A program made the translations under genes and the position numbers. Positions 8,869 to 18,237 of a DNA stretch of 46,994 bases are shown here, piece by piece. Where the stretch lies: assembly GCA_013286045.1 (NCBI GenBank), contig JABDGM010000024.1:1-46994 (forward strand), written 5' to 3'. How positions within the stretch are numbered: position 1 is the first letter of the stretch; each line of letters opens with the position of its first letter. Under the pieces are notes generated by a model. That model did no database searches and was not told where the DNA came from. It saw nothing but the letters and a program-made list of their open reading frames with translations. The DNA comes from Planctomycetota bacterium (GTDB lineage: Bacteria > Planctomycetota > Planctomycetia > Pirellulales > Lacipirellulaceae).

Positions 8869-9324
8869 ATGAGTAGCGCTGCTCCACTTGAAAAACTGGA
8901 ACGAACGATCGCCTCTCGGGCCGCAAAGCCGAACGAAAAATCGTACACGAGCCAACTCCTGGCCGGCGGCCTCGAAAAGATTGGGGCCAAAATCACCGAG
9001 GAGGCCGGCGAGGTCGTTGAGGCTGCCGGCGAATCCGGTGACGCCGGACGCGAGCACTTTATCCGCGAAGTAGGCGACCTCATTTACCACCTGCTGGTGC
9101 TGATGCAGCATCGCAAATGCACGCTGGCCGACCTCGAGTCCGAACTCGCCCGCCGCTTCGGTGTCTCTGGTCTGTCAGAAAAAGCATCGCGTAAATCGAA
9201 CGCTCAGGCAGAGAAAACCTCGCAAAAGCCGTCCTCAACAGCGACAAAATCTCGTGCGCCACGCAAGAAGCCGACAGCCAAACCGAAAGCAAAAGCGAAG
9301 GTAAAATCAAAAACCAAACGCTAA
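8869..9324 (+). CDS. hisE: Phosphoribosyl-ATP pyrophosphatase HisE with basic tail
   Basis: Histidine biosynthesis step 2: hydrolyses phosphoribosyl-ATP to phosphoribosyl-AMP and pyrophosphate. The MazG-like helical domain is residues 1-98, with KITEEAGEVVEA (41-52) and EVGDLIYHLLVLM (67-79) supplying the acidic metal-binding residues. Residues 101-151 are an unusual lysine/alanine/proline-rich tail of low complexity, rich in KPKAKAK-type repeats. Such histone H1-like tails are known on many planctomycete proteins and probably bind nucleic acid or acidic partners; this is inference. Start chosen at ATG 8869, next to the conserved domain; ATG 8851 is also in frame. hisG starts 22 bases downstream, so the pair is likely an operon. 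Confidence 0.9.
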   Translation: MSSAAPLEKLERTIASRAAKPNEKSYTSQLLAGGLEKIGAKITEEAGEVVEAAGESGDAGREHFIREVGDLIYHLLVLMQHRKCTLADLESELARRFGVSGLSEKASRKSNAQAEKTSQKPSSTATKSRAPRKKPTAKPKAKAKVKSKTKR

Positions 9325-9346
9325 CCCCGCTTGGCAGTATCGACCC

Positions 9347-10201
9347 ATGACCGAGAACCTTCGCATTGGCATCCCGAGCAAAGGCCGCCTCGCCGAGATG
9401 GCCTCGCAGTTGCTTGTCGAAGCGGGCCTGAAATTCCGCCGCCAAGACCGCAGCTTGTTCGCCCGCGTTCGCGACATGCCGATCGAGGTCACGTTCCTGC
9501 GTACCGACGACATCCCCGTGTTGTGCGCCGAGGGCGCAATCGACATGGGGATCACCGGGGGCGACCTGATCGAAGAGACGGGCGTCGAGCTAACAACGCG
9601 ATTGCCGTTAGGAATGGGCAACTGGCGGCTCTCGATATGCGTCCCCGACGATAGCTCCATCAAGAAGCCAACTGATTTGGCAAACCGCCGCATTGCCACA
9701 AGCTTTCCTCACGTCACTCAAACGTATCTCGAGCGGCATAAGATTACTGCCCACATCGTGCAATTGACGGGCTCCGTAGAAGTGATGATCACGCTCGGAA
9801 TTGCCGACGCGATCGTCGATCTCGTCGAAACAGGCAGCACGCTCGCGGCGAATCGATTGGTCGTGTTAGACGACTTGGGCCGCTACGAAGCCGTCCTCGT
9901 GCAAAACAAAACGACGCCCCACACGCAATTGGCCGATCGCGTGGTCCGCCGCCTCGAAGGCATCGTGATCGCCCGTAGCTACTCGCTCCTGGAATACAAC
10001 GTGCCAGAAGCCAAACTCCGCGAAGCGGAAAAAATCACCCCCGGTTTCGAGTCTCCGACCATCAGCAAACTCGAAGAATCCGGCTGGTTCGCCGTCCGCG
10101 CCATGGTGAAGCGCAGCCAAGTGATCGAAATCATGGAGCAATTAGACGCCCTCGGTGCCACGGCGATCCTGGAAACTGCCATCACCAATTGCAGACTCTA
10201 A
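9347..10201 (+). CDS. hisG: ATP phosphoribosyltransferase HisG, long form
   Basis: First committed step of histidine synthesis: ATP + PRPP to phosphoribosyl-ATP. At 284 residues it is the long, hexameric type with its own regulatory domain, so it does not need HisZ. Seen: IPSKGRL (9-15), ITGGDLIEETGVE (69-81), the PRPP-binding ADAIVDLVETGSTL (153-166), and a C-terminal ACT-like domain (about 210-284) that in the family binds histidine for feedback inhibition. It lies directly downstream of hisE; the remaining his genes are not in the window except hisI. Confidence 0.95.
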   Translation: MTENLRIGIPSKGRLAEMASQLLVEAGLKFRRQDRSLFARVRDMPIEVTFLRTDDIPVLCAEGAIDMGITGGDLIEETGVELTTRLPLGMGNWRLSICVPDDSSIKKPTDLANRRIATSFPHVTQTYLERHKITAHIVQLTGSVEVMITLGIADAIVDLVETGSTLAANRLVVLDDLGRYEAVLVQNKTTPHTQLADRVVRRLEGIVIARSYSLLEYNVPEAKLREAEKITPGFESPTISKLEESGWFAVRAMVKRSQVIEIMEQLDALGATAILETAITNCRL

Positions 10202-10328
10202 GGCAGATCCCGATAGTGATTGCTAGCGTCGCTTTCACGATTGCAATTTCTCATTGCCGGTCGCTTCGTAGTTAGCTAAACTTCGCCGCTTTTCTACCTC
10301 CTCGTCTGCCACTCGGCCAATTTCGCCT

Positions 10329-11201
10329 GTGCGCTGTTCGCGTCGTGATCACGATCGCTCTCGACACCCTTGCGCTCGCGCTGCGCGCTGTGGCCTTATC
10401 CTGCTACTGCTTCTTACCGGCTGCGTCTCAGTCGACAAACGGCTCGCCCCCTCCAACTTCCGCGATTGGACGCCCGAGCAAGCAGTGTTGCCCACAGCCG
10501 AATTCAACGGCAATCAGGTCACGGTGCGCAACGTTCGCAACTGCAAGTACTTCGCGAACGACGTTTACATGGTCGACTACTACGACAAACCGATCGATTT
10601 AAGTCGCGTGCGCGGCGCCGACTACATCGTCGTGCCGTTCGACGGCGCACCCGCAATCGCCCACTGCATGCTAAGCTTCCAGCTCGACAACCCCGGCGGC
10701 CAGCCCGAGCATTTAGCCGTCAGCGTAGAAACACGCAAAGAGCGGAACGAAAAATACAATCCGCTCGCCGGCAGCTTCAATCAATATGAGCTTATCTACG
10801 TAGTGGCCGATGAGCGCGATGTGATCCAATTTCGCAGCGTATACAACGGCGAGCACGTCTATCTGTACCACACCACCGCTACTCCCGACGCCGCCCGAGA
10901 GCTGTTGGTTGACATTCTGAACCGCGTAAACAAACTCGCGAAGGAGCCCGAGTTTTACGACACGCTCACGAACAACTGCACATCGAACATTGTGCAGCAC
11001 GTGAATCGCATTCACCCGAACCGCATTTCGATTGACTACCGCACACTGCTTCCCGGCTATTCCGATCAGCTGGCATACGAAGATGGCCTCATCGAGCACC
11101 ACGGCACATTCGCCGAGACCAAACAGCAGGCATACGTGAACGACCTCGCCCAGCGATACGCCGGCCGCGAGGATTTCTCAGAGGAAATTCGCCGTCGGTA
11201 A
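10329..11201 (+). CDS. DUF4105 (Lnb N-terminal periplasmic) lipoprotein
   Basis: About 290 residues from a GTG at 10329. A positively charged start is followed by a leucine stretch and lipobox LLTGC (Cys32), so it is probably a lipoprotein outside the inner membrane. The body matches the Lnb_N/DUF4105 layout: FANDVYMVDYY, EHLAVSVETRKERNEKYNPL, YELIYVVADERDVIQFR, and the family's Asn-Cys motif in LTNNCTSN with Cys217. The fold is a papain-like cysteine hydrolase in the known family, although the substrate is unknown. The region just before the lipobox is arginine-rich, so a later start is possible. It stands alone, 130 bases after hisG. Confidence 0.75.
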   Translation: MRCSRRDHDRSRHPCARAARCGLILLLLLTGCVSVDKRLAPSNFRDWTPEQAVLPTAEFNGNQVTVRNVRNCKYFANDVYMVDYYDKPIDLSRVRGADYIVVPFDGAPAIAHCMLSFQLDNPGGQPEHLAVSVETRKERNEKYNPLAGSFNQYELIYVVADERDVIQFRSVYNGEHVYLYHTTATPDAARELLVDILNRVNKLAKEPEFYDTLTNNCTSNIVQHVNRIHPNRISIDYRTLLPGYSDQLAYEDGLIEHHGTFAETKQQAYVNDLAQRYAGREDFSEEIRRR

Positions 11202-11243
11202 TTCCTACCGTTTTCACTCCAATATAAAAAATAGTTTATCGTT

Positions 11244-11273
11244 TTGACCCGTCGCCGCTCGATCGACTATATT
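11244..11273 (+). promoter_or_regulatory. Sigma-70-like promoter for the first DUF1559 gene
   Basis: TTGACC (11244-11249) and TATATT (11268-11273) are 18 bases apart, within an AT-rich stretch that stands out from its GC-rich surroundings. The predicted start of transcription is near 11280, giving a very short leader before the ATG at 11294. Confidence 0.4.
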
Positions 11274-11293
11274 CATCGTAGATGGAGGTCGGC

Positions 11294-12178
11294 ATGAGAC
11301 GCGCGTTCACCCTCGTTGAAATTCTTGTAGTCATCGCGATCATCGGCGTTTTGGTAGCGCTGTTGCTCCCCGCCGTGCAAGCCGCCCGCGAATCGGCGCG
11401 TCGCATGCAATGCCAAAACAATCTGAAGCAGATCGGCGTCGCGCTTTTGAACTACGAATCGAATCACAAAGTATTTCCCTCCGGATACATCTCCGACATC
11501 GATTCGAATAACAACGACACTGGCCCCGGTTGGGGCTGGGCCGCGCTCATTCTCCCGCAAATGGAAGAGAGTGGCATCTACGACATGATCCACCAAAATT
11601 TGCCGATCGAAGACCCGGCGAATAAGGACGTGCGCCTGTTCTCGATCGTTTCTTATCTCTGTCCCACCGAAGATTTTCGCCGCACCTGGACCGCCAAGTC
11701 GAGCGGCGGCACCGCAATTTGTGAAGTTGCCGAGTCCAACTACGTCGGCGTTTACGGCACCGGCGAACCCGGCTCCGACGGCGACGGCATTTTCTTCCGC
11801 AACAGTAAAGTGACAGTGAAAGACATTACGGATGGCACCAGCAAAACCCTAGCCGTCGGCGAGCGAACTCATCAACTCGGCCCCGCGACGTGGGTCGGCT
11901 CAGTGACCGGCGCCGCACTCTTTCCACAAGATGAAAACGACCAGTCTCAAGCCGTCACGGAAGGCGGCCCCGGCATGACACTCGGCCACGCCGGTGAAAA
12001 CGCAACCCCTGGCTCGCCCGGTCAAGACATTAACCAGTTCTACAGCCTGCACGGCAGCGGCGCACACTTCCTGTTCGCCGACGGTCACGTGTCGTTCATT
12101 CGCTCCGACATAAACTACGACACCTATCAGGCCCTGGCCACGCGCGCAGGCGGCGAAACGATCTCGGAAACTTACTGA
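11294..12178 (+). CDS. DUF1559 type II pseudopilin-like protein (H-X9-DG tail)
   Basis: 294 residues. The N-terminus is a prepilin leader: MRRA then [22 protein letters not shown], with the conserved Glu five residues into the helix, then AVQAARESARRMQC. In pseudopilins a prepilin peptidase cuts before the Phe and methylates it, and the helix anchors the protein. The C-terminus has H-X9-DG (HGSGAHFLFADG), defining of the large planctomycete DUF1559 family, whose role is unknown. The start at 11294 is fixed by GGAGG nine bases upstream; an ATG at 11282 lies before that signal. Its TGA overlaps by one base the ATG of the small lipoprotein, so the two are translationally coupled. Confidence 0.9.
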   Translation: MRRAFTLVEILVVIAIIGVLVALLLPAVQAARESARRMQCQNNLKQIGVALLNYESNHKVFPSGYISDIDSNNNDTGPGWGWAALILPQMEESGIYDMIHQNLPIEDPANKDVRLFSIVSYLCPTEDFRRTWTAKSSGGTAICEVAESNYVGVYGTGEPGSDGDGIFFRNSKVTVKDITDGTSKTLAVGERTHQLGPATWVGSVTGAALFPQDENDQSQAVTEGGPGMTLGHAGENATPGSPGQDINQFYSLHGSGAHFLFADGHVSFIRSDINYDTYQALATRAGGETISETY

Positions 12179-12441
12179 TGCGACGCCTCCTTTCATTTGC
12201 GCTGAGCGTGGCGGTCGTTGGTTGCGGCAAACCCGCCGTCACGCAAATCAAAGCCAATGTGCCCATCGACCAAGTACCCGCGGCCGTGCTAAAAACCGCC
12301 CACGCGAAAGATCCCAGCGTTCGGTTTAACGACGCGATCAAGCGCGCCGACGGCGTCTACGAGGTACAGGGCAAAAACGCCAAGGGAAAGTTAATTCGAG
12401 TAGAAGTCAAAGAGTCGGGCGAGTTCGTGAAATTCGGCTAG
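12178..12441 (+). CDS. Small PepSY-like lipoprotein
   Basis: 87 residues. A short signal with VAVVGCG ends in a lipobox cysteine (Cys16), so the mature part should be lipid-anchored. The remainder (VPIDQVPAAVLKTAHAKDPSVRF ... DGVYEVQGKNAKGKLIRVEVKESGEFVKFG) has the helix plus beta-hairpin pattern of PepSY-like putative beta-lactamase-inhibitor domains, which bind partners outside the cell membrane. The ATG shares a base with the DUF1559 stop (TGATG), so it is co-translated and may assist that protein. Assignment to PepSY is by pattern only. Confidence 0.7.
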   Translation: MRRLLSFALSVAVVGCGKPAVTQIKANVPIDQVPAAVLKTAHAKDPSVRFNDAIKRADGVYEVQGKNAKGKLIRVEVKESGEFVKFG

Positions 12442-12454
12442 CCACCGAGCGGCG

Positions 12455-12877
12455 TTATTCACCAATAATCTTCACCAGCACCCGCTTCTTCCGTCGGCCG
12501 TCGAATTCGTAGTAAAAAATGTGCTCCCACGGCCCAAGGTGCAGCTTTCCCTCGGTGATCGCGACGACTACTTCGCGCCCCATAATCTGACGCTTGTGGT
12601 GAGCATCCGCATTGTCTTCCCCAGTTCGATTGTGCTGATACCGTTCCGGCGAAGGATCAAACGGCGCCAGTTCCTCCAACCATTTGTCATAGTCGTGATG
12701 TAGCCCAGACTCGTTGTCATTAATGAACACGCTAGCCGTGATGTGCATCGCGTTAACGAGCACAAGTCCATCCTGCACACCGCTCTCCGCGACAAGCCGC
12801 TCCACATCGCGGTGAATCGATACGATCGCCCGCCGTTGAGGGACATTCATCCACAGTTCTTTGGTCAGAGTTTTCAT
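12455..12877 (-). CDS. YjbQ/UPF0047 family protein (secondary thiamine-phosphate synthase type)
   Basis: 140 residues, the standard family length. Conserved blocks: [21 protein letters not shown] (36-56, with the His at 45), the central [13 protein letters not shown], and [12 protein letters not shown] (89-100), [20 protein letters not shown] (114-133). E. coli YjbQ has weak thiamine-phosphate synthase activity; the real role is unsettled. Start is ATG 12877 as in the family; the longer frame to 12979 is unsupported. It is convergent with the lipoprotein gene and divergent from the PEP-CTERM gene. Confidence 0.9.
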   Translation of the reverse strand: MKTLTKELWMNVPQRRAIVSIHRDVERLVAESGVQDGLVLVNAMHITASVFINDNESGLHHDYDKWLEELAPFDPSPERYQHNRTGEDNADAHHKRQIMGREVVVAITEGKLHLGPWEHIFYYEFDGRRKKRVLVKIIGE

Positions 12878-13016
12878 ACAGGGCATTCTATTAGCCCAGC
12901 CAGGCGCTAAGTAGATGCGGTTTGACAAACGGGTGTGTACAATACCCCCATCTCGAATTATGCGTTTACACGGACGCATTCACGTATTGCTTAGAACAAA
13001 TTGAGGGGATGAGCTA

Positions 13017-13745
13017 ATGCAACGAACGACTATTGCTGTAGGACTTCTCAATGCTGTTTCAATTCTGATACTGAGCGGCCCAAGTGCGTCCGCTCAAACC
13101 GTTGCGATCGTGAGCACGAATCGGGGTTGGTACACGGAAACAGGAATTCATCTCGACGGCACCAATTACATCACGGGCGATCATCACAGTACGGGCTGCA
13201 GCCCGTGTCAATCTGATTTTCGCAGCTACTTCGTTTTTGATTTAACAAACTACCCGGTCCCATTCGCTTCGGCAAAACTTGCGCTCAACGAGCCGGCAAC
13301 CGGCTATAAGAGCCCTGACCCAAGCGAAACCTATGAACTCCACGATGTCACCACGCCAATCTCCACGCTCACGTTCGGAGGCGGCGTCGCGGCCCACACC
13401 GATCTCGGGACCGGCATCGTCTACGGTAGTCGCGTAATTAACTCGACAGAAGTTGGTACGTTGGAGATCAACCTCAACCCTGCCGCGATTGCTGCACTCA
13501 ATTCTGCCCGCGGAGGGTTCTTTGCCATCGGTGGATCGCTAACCACGCTCGACAATATCCAAAACGAAGAACGCATCTTCGCGGCCACGCAAGACCCTCC
13601 CATTGTTGCCGAGCTACGAGTGACTCTGGTGCCAGAGCCCGCAACGCTGCTCTTTGCCGCTGTTTTCGCCGGCTCGCTGTATATGCGGCGACCACCACGC
13701 CGCGCTGCCCTCGCAAATCGCCACTTCACCAATACGAAGTTGTAG
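13017..13745 (+). CDS. PEP-CTERM sorted exported protein
   Basis: 242 residues. Signal peptide 1-26 (ends SASA-QT). The mature part is a beta-rich domain with the FRSYFVFDL strand and ASAKLAL, the style of DNRLRE/TGF-propeptide-like structural domains. The C-terminus has VPEPA (205-209), a hydrophobic span and an arginine cluster (MRRPPRR), the PEP-CTERM tripartite signal that an exosortase cuts and that guides the protein to the surface or exopolysaccharide. A 14-residue tail after the basic cluster is longer than usual. Start ATG 13017 has GAGGGGATGAG upstream. No exosortase gene is in the window. Confidence 0.85.
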   Translation: MQRTTIAVGLLNAVSILILSGPSASAQTVAIVSTNRGWYTETGIHLDGTNYITGDHHSTGCSPCQSDFRSYFVFDLTNYPVPFASAKLALNEPATGYKSPDPSETYELHDVTTPISTLTFGGGVAAHTDLGTGIVYGSRVINSTEVGTLEINLNPAAIAALNSARGGFFAIGGSLTTLDNIQNEERIFAATQDPPIVAELRVTLVPEPATLLFAAVFAGSLYMRRPPRRAALANRHFTNTKL

Positions 13746-13758
13746 TCGACCGATTCGC

Positions 13759-14874
13759 TTACAAACCGCTCGCACGCAGTTCCACCGGCACATCGCGAAG
13801 TGCCTCATCCGGCAGCACAAACGAGCTGCCCACCAGTTCCGCGTTGTCGTTGATGAGATCCGGGAATCGAATCCCGGGCAGCAACGCGACGGCAAAAACT
13901 TCTTGCACCGCTTCCTCGAACTTCAGAAATGCCACGACCTGCCCGCGCTGTGTGTCGACAACCCACACGCCGCAGGTTCGGTCAGCCTCTTGCAAGCGCT
14001 CCGTGATTTGAATGCCGCTGAATACCGCGGTCTCACGAACTTGTGAAAGGCCGATAAACGCGAGGTTGCCGACCATCTCCATGCCGCGCGTGAAACCATC
14101 GAGCCGCACGATCGGTTCGTACCGCCCGCTGTTCAAATCGACAAATCCAAGACTGCCGGTTCCCGATTCGAGCAGCCACAACTTTCCGCCGTGCCAGCGC
14201 GGCGAGTGAGGCATCGAAAGGCCGCTCGTGATGATCTCCTGCGTCTCGATATCAAGCAGAATGCCGCCGCTCTTTTTATTCTCGCGCCAACCGCCGCCTG
14301 TATCGGTCGCACCAAGTGCCGTCGCCCACGTCGGCCGGCCATCTTTCAGACCCAGCCCGTTGAGATGACACCGGTCATCCGGCGTCAATTGCGAAATAAA
14401 CTTCGGCCGCCAAACCGGCGCAAAGCTATGCTCCGGGTCGTGCGTGGCAAGGCATGAAAATCGCGTGTTGACGAACCAGAGCTGCTCGTCGACATAAGCC
14501 ATCTCATGAATTTGAATATCGCCCGTAACATGAGCCGAGCGCGGCAGATAGCAAGCATCGTGCTTGCCCTGCGGTTCCAGTTTCGCGGCAACTGCCGGCA
14601 CATTGCGGAACTCCCAAACATCCACCGCGGTCCCAATCGCCAGACGACCCGGGGCGACGGCCAACCCCATCGGCTTGTTGAACGCCCGAAAGTGCGTGTT
14701 AATGACGCCGCCGTCGGAACGCACGACCACCAGCTTCCCCGCCTGATACGTAGTGACGAGCAGCGAACTTCCCAACTGATCGAGAATCGCCGGGAAGTTG
14801 CTCGTGTGCACGCTGCGCAGCGGCGATGGCCCTGCATCGGTCGCTGGCTCGCCGTTGGATGCGTCACTGCTCAT
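13759..14874 (-). CDS. TIGR03032 family protein (DUF4915-like)
   Basis: About 371 residues. It matches the TIGR03032 pattern: [30 protein letters not shown] near the N-terminus, [49 protein letters not shown] with [19 protein letters not shown], and [23 protein letters not shown]. The blocks repeat as beta blades, suggesting a propeller. Function is unknown; no signal peptide, so probably cytoplasmic. The ATG at 14874 lies inside the end of the acyl-CoA dehydrogenase gene (11-base overlap), indicating translational coupling. Convergent with the PEP-CTERM gene, 13 bases apart. Confidence 0.85.
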   Translation of the reverse strand: MSSDASNGEPATDAGPSPLRSVHTSNFPAILDQLGSSLLVTTYQAGKLVVVRSDGGVINTHFRAFNKPMGLAVAPGRLAIGTAVDVWEFRNVPAVAAKLEPQGKHDACYLPRSAHVTGDIQIHEMAYVDEQLWFVNTRFSCLATHDPEHSFAPVWRPKFISQLTPDDRCHLNGLGLKDGRPTWATALGATDTGGGWRENKKSGGILLDIETQEIITSGLSMPHSPRWHGGKLWLLESGTGSLGFVDLNSGRYEPIVRLDGFTRGMEMVGNLAFIGLSQVRETAVFSGIQITERLQEADRTCGVWVVDTQRGQVVAFLKFEEAVQEVFAVALLPGIRFPDLINDNAELVGSSFVLPDEALRDVPVELRASGL

Positions 14875-16780
14875 ACGGCATGAGTATAGCTTCGGCTTCA
14901 ACGCCGGCGACGGAAATGAACTTGCCTTCGGCGATCGCTTCCCCCAACGCCGTCACCCGTCGGAAATAATAGTTCGACGGCCGCCGGCCAAGCAACTTCT
15001 GCTGCATATTTTCGCACAGTAAATCAGCCGCGTCTTGCACCAGAGGGTCGCTACTCCGCGCCCCGTACAAACTCGTGGTCAGTATTGTAATCACATCCTG
15101 GCACCGCAGCGAAAGCTCCGCCATGCGACATTGCCGGTCCGCCAACTTCAATTGAAAGCGGCTCATCGTGCCCGATATTTCCAATGCCATCCGCTGCAAC
15201 CGCTCGCAAGCAAATTCCGCATGCTCATGCAGCGACTTCGACATCTGCGGCAAATTTGGCTTCGCGAGCGGCGTCAATCGTTTGCCCGCGACCCACTTCA
15301 TATACGGCAACGCCACGCCCTTCAGCGCCCACATGTGCGCCGGATTAAGCGGATTCGGCTGCCGAATGCCCGCCGCCGCCAGCGTTTTTCCGATCGGCTC
15401 GAAATACGTCTTGCCATGATGCTTCACGAGAGATTTGAAAAAGCCCATCCCCAGCATTTCGCCTTCGCCCTCGTAAACGCACGGGGCGAGGTACTCGTGA
15501 ATGTTATCGCCGAAACTGTGACCATGCAGGAACGACCGCCCGCCGTGCGTCTTCATAAAGTATTCAATGGCCGCGTGCTTCTGCGCCTCGCTGCCAAAAA
15601 TCTTCGCGACGATGCACTCCATTTCGCCACGATAACCCCGGTCGATTAGCCCAGCGCACCACGCCACCAGCGCGTCGCACGCGACGATGAGCCCGGCAAT
15701 CTCGCCAAGCCGACGCTGAACGAGCTCGCGCGAAGCAATCTCAGCCCCATACGTGCGGCGAAATCTCGCCCACGGAATAATACTCGCCATCATGAGCCGC
15801 ATCGTCCCCGCCGCATTCGCGCACAGGGCGACGCGTCCGAGATTCAAACCATGATAAGCAATCGTCAGCCCGTCCCCGCGCGGAGCCGCGAGCAGGTTCG
15901 CCGCCGGCACGCGAAAATCGCGAAAGATGATCCCGCGGTTATATGTATGTTTGAGCGCCCAAAGCCCATATTTCCGAAGTTGGAAGTGCTCGTTCTCCTC
16001 CGCCGGCAGTTCTACGATCAGCACCGCAGGCTTACCTTCGATCAGGCACACCAACCCAATCGTCCGTCCCGGCACCACGTTGGTAATGAACAACTTCTCG
16101 CCGTTCACAATGTACTCATCACCCTCAAGCCGCGCCGTCGTTCGCAACGCGGTTAAATCGCTTCCCGCACAAGGTTCCGTCAGCGCGAACGCGCTCAACC
16201 GCGAGCCATCAGCGAGCCCAGGCAGAAATCGCTGCTTTTGCTCCGGGCTGCCGAACGTCCGCACAGGATCCACCGCCCCGATGCATCCATGCACCGACGC
16301 AAGCCCCGCCACAGTCGGATCAACAAGCGCCATCCGCGTGAGAAACGGCGCGAACGAACTGAACGGAGCGCCCGAACCACCGTGCTCTTTGCCAACCAGC
16401 AGACCCCAATACCCGGCCGCCCCTAAATCGGCCAGTACCCCTTCCGCAATCTTCCCTTCGTCGTTGCGCAGCGTCCCGGCCGCCTTATGACGCTGGACAA
16501 CCGCCACTGAGTCGTCCATCACGCGCTGCACGTCCGGCGGCGTCACCGGCGGCGTGCTCTGAAACAGCTCGACCGGCACCCCCCGATCCCAAACCGCCCG
16601 ATGCGCCGGGCTATTCACCGTTTGATATTGTGGTGCAAACAGCGCTTCGACCTGATCGTCGGCCGTATCAATCGCCCCGGTCCGCCGCGCCTCATCCGCG
16701 CTCTTGCCGCCCAGCGCGAGCGCCGTTTCGGCAAATGATTTTCCTTCGTGCCCACTCGACGGCGGCGACTCGATAGTCAT
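14864..16780 (-). CDS. Acyl-CoA dehydrogenase family protein
   Basis: 638 residues, longer than the usual 380-400, like FadE-type or very-long-chain enzymes with a C-terminal helical extension. FAD-dependent alpha,beta-dehydrogenation of acyl-CoA; electrons go to ETF. Seen: the substrate/FAD segment [11 protein letters not shown] with [32 protein letters not shown], and the C-terminal [10 protein letters not shown], where Glu437 sits at the position of the catalytic base in this family. Residues about 470-638 form the extra helical domain. The first 90 residues are a variable leader. Start ATG 16780 gives MTIESPPSS; the in-frame ATG at 16861 lies in intergenic-type sequence. Forms an operon with the TIGR03032 gene. 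Confidence 0.9.
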   Translation of the reverse strand: MTIESPPSSGHEGKSFAETALALGGKSADEARRTGAIDTADDQVEALFAPQYQTVNSPAHRAVWDRGVPVELFQSTPPVTPPDVQRVMDDSVAVVQRHKAAGTLRNDEGKIAEGVLADLGAAGYWGLLVGKEHGGSGAPFSSFAPFLTRMALVDPTVAGLASVHGCIGAVDPVRTFGSPEQKQRFLPGLADGSRLSAFALTEPCAGSDLTALRTTARLEGDEYIVNGEKLFITNVVPGRTIGLVCLIEGKPAVLIVELPAEENEHFQLRKYGLWALKHTYNRGIIFRDFRVPAANLLAAPRGDGLTIAYHGLNLGRVALCANAAGTMRLMMASIIPWARFRRTYGAEIASRELVQRRLGEIAGLIVACDALVAWCAGLIDRGYRGEMECIVAKIFGSEAQKHAAIEYFMKTHGGRSFLHGHSFGDNIHEYLAPCVYEGEGEMLGMGFFKSLVKHHGKTYFEPIGKTLAAAGIRQPNPLNPAHMWALKGVALPYMKWVAGKRLTPLAKPNLPQMSKSLHEHAEFACERLQRMALEISGTMSRFQLKLADRQCRMAELSLRCQDVITILTTSLYGARSSDPLVQDAADLLCENMQQKLLGRRPSNYYFRRVTALGEAIAEGKFISVAGVEAEAILMPYEQ

Positions 16781-16943
16781 TGCGAATCCTTTTATTTTCG
16801 CGCGGGAATCTATTCCATTATACGTCAGCCGACGGCCCGCGGTTGTTGCCTCAAGGCCCACAGCCTATCATGGTTCTCCACCACCGCCCATGCGGTTTTC
16901 AACGTGCGATTTAGATCCGCTCACAGGTCCAAATTAATAAAAC

Positions 16944-17099
16944 TAACCACGGAGACACGGAGGACACAGAGAAAGACAATTCGCTTCAGACAGGATTTAC
17001 ATGATTCACAGGATGTCGGATTCGATATATATCTCCTGTCGATCTTGTTAGTCCTGTCAAGATTCTTTCTTCTCCGTGTCCTCCGTGCCTCCGTGGTTA
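16944..17099. repeat. 156-bp imperfect palindromic intergenic repeat (CACGGAGG type)
   Basis: The left part (TAACCACGGAGACACGGAGG) and the right end (the reverse complement TAACCACGGAGGCACGGAGG) match almost base for base, and the inner parts also match (ACAGGAT...ACAGGAT against its reverse complement in TCCTGTCGATC...TCCTGTC), closing near GATATATATC. The whole unit can fold into one long hairpin. Sequences of this kind recur between genes in planctomycetes. Here it separates the divergent acyl-CoA dehydrogenase and M29 peptidase genes, so promoters must lie inside or beside it. No transposase is present, so it is a non-autonomous element or a repeat relic. Confidence 0.8.
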
Positions 17100-17127
17100 T
17101 ATTCCATTCTTCGTTCGGAATTCAGCC

Positions 17128-18237
17128 ATGCACGACCCACGAATCGACCAGCTCGCCAACGTCCTTCTCGACCACAGTTGCCAAATTAAAAAAGGCGAGC
17201 GCGTCTTCATCGAAGCTTTCGATCTGCCCGAGCCGACACTCGTCTGCCAACTCGTCGAAGGTGCCGCCAAACGCGGCGCCAGCGCCGTCGTCAGTTGGAA
17301 GTCGAACGAGATTCTTCGCTCGCTCTACAAATCGGGCACCGACGAATCGATGAAGTTCATCGGCGAGCTCGACTTGGCTCGCATGCAGAAAATGGCGGCC
17401 TACATCGGCATCCGCGGAGCCGCCAACAGTAGCCAGTTCGCGGACGTCCCCCAACCCAAAATGGACCTCTACCAGAAGCATTGGTGGAAGCCGGTCGCCG
17501 ACTACCGCGTTGGCAAAACGAAGTGGGTCGTCCTCCGCTACCCCACCGATTCATTCGCTCAAGCCGCCAACATGAGCACCGCCGCCTTCGAAGATTTTTA
17601 CTTTGACGTCTGCACCGCCGACTACGCCGCCATGGCCAAGGCCCAACAGCCGCTCGTCGCCCGCATGCAGAAAGCCGACCGCATCCGCATCGTCGCCCCC
17701 GGCACGGAACTCGAATTCTCAATCAAGGGAATTCCGATCATCCCCTGCGCCGGCGATCGCAACATCCCGGATGGCGAAGTCTTCACCGCCCCCGTCCGCG
17801 ACAGCATCAACGGCCACATCCGCTTCAACACGCAGTCGCGCTACCAAGGCACGGTCTACGAAAACGTCGAGTTCGAATTCAAAAACGGCAAAATCGTCGA
17901 CGCCAAAGCCAACGATACTGAAAAGATCAACTCGATCCTCGATTCCGACGAAGGCGCCCGCTACTGCGGCGAATGGGCAATCGGCGTCAACAATCGTGTC
18001 CGCCACCCAATGCTCGACACGCTCTTTGACGAAAAAATCGGCGGCTCGTTCCATCTCACCCCCGGCCAGGCCTACGAAATCGCCGACAACGGCAACCGCA
18101 GCCGCATCCATTGGGACCTCGTCCTCATCCAGCGCCCCGACTACGGCGGCGGCGAAATCTGGTTCGATGGCGAGCTCCTCCGCAAAGACGGCCGCTTCCT
18201 TCCCGCCGATCTGCAAGGACTCAACGAAGGCCTCTAG
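17128..18237 (+). CDS. M29-family metalloaminopeptidase
   Basis: 369 residues, the typical size of thermophilic aminopeptidase T/AmpS relatives that remove N-terminal residues using two metal ions (Zn or Co). Candidate ligands in the conserved blocks are Glu217 (IPDGEVFTAP), Glu282 (CGEWAIGVNN), His309 (GSFHLTPG), His328 and Asp330 (IHWDLVLI). All five are present. No signal peptide, so cytoplasmic. The ATG at 17128 directly follows the palindromic repeat; no strong Shine-Dalgarno is visible. It is tail-to-tail with the 74-residue ORF, with stop codons overlapping by four bases. Confidence 0.9.
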   Translation: MHDPRIDQLANVLLDHSCQIKKGERVFIEAFDLPEPTLVCQLVEGAAKRGASAVVSWKSNEILRSLYKSGTDESMKFIGELDLARMQKMAAYIGIRGAANSSQFADVPQPKMDLYQKHWWKPVADYRVGKTKWVVLRYPTDSFAQAANMSTAAFEDFYFDVCTADYAAMAKAQQPLVARMQKADRIRIVAPGTELEFSIKGIPIIPCAGDRNIPDGEVFTAPVRDSINGHIRFNTQSRYQGTVYENVEFEFKNGKIVDAKANDTEKINSILDSDEGARYCGEWAIGVNNRVRHPMLDTLFDEKIGGSFHLTPGQAYEIADNGNRSRIHWDLVLIQRPDYGGGEIWFDGELLRKDGRFLPADLQGLNEGL

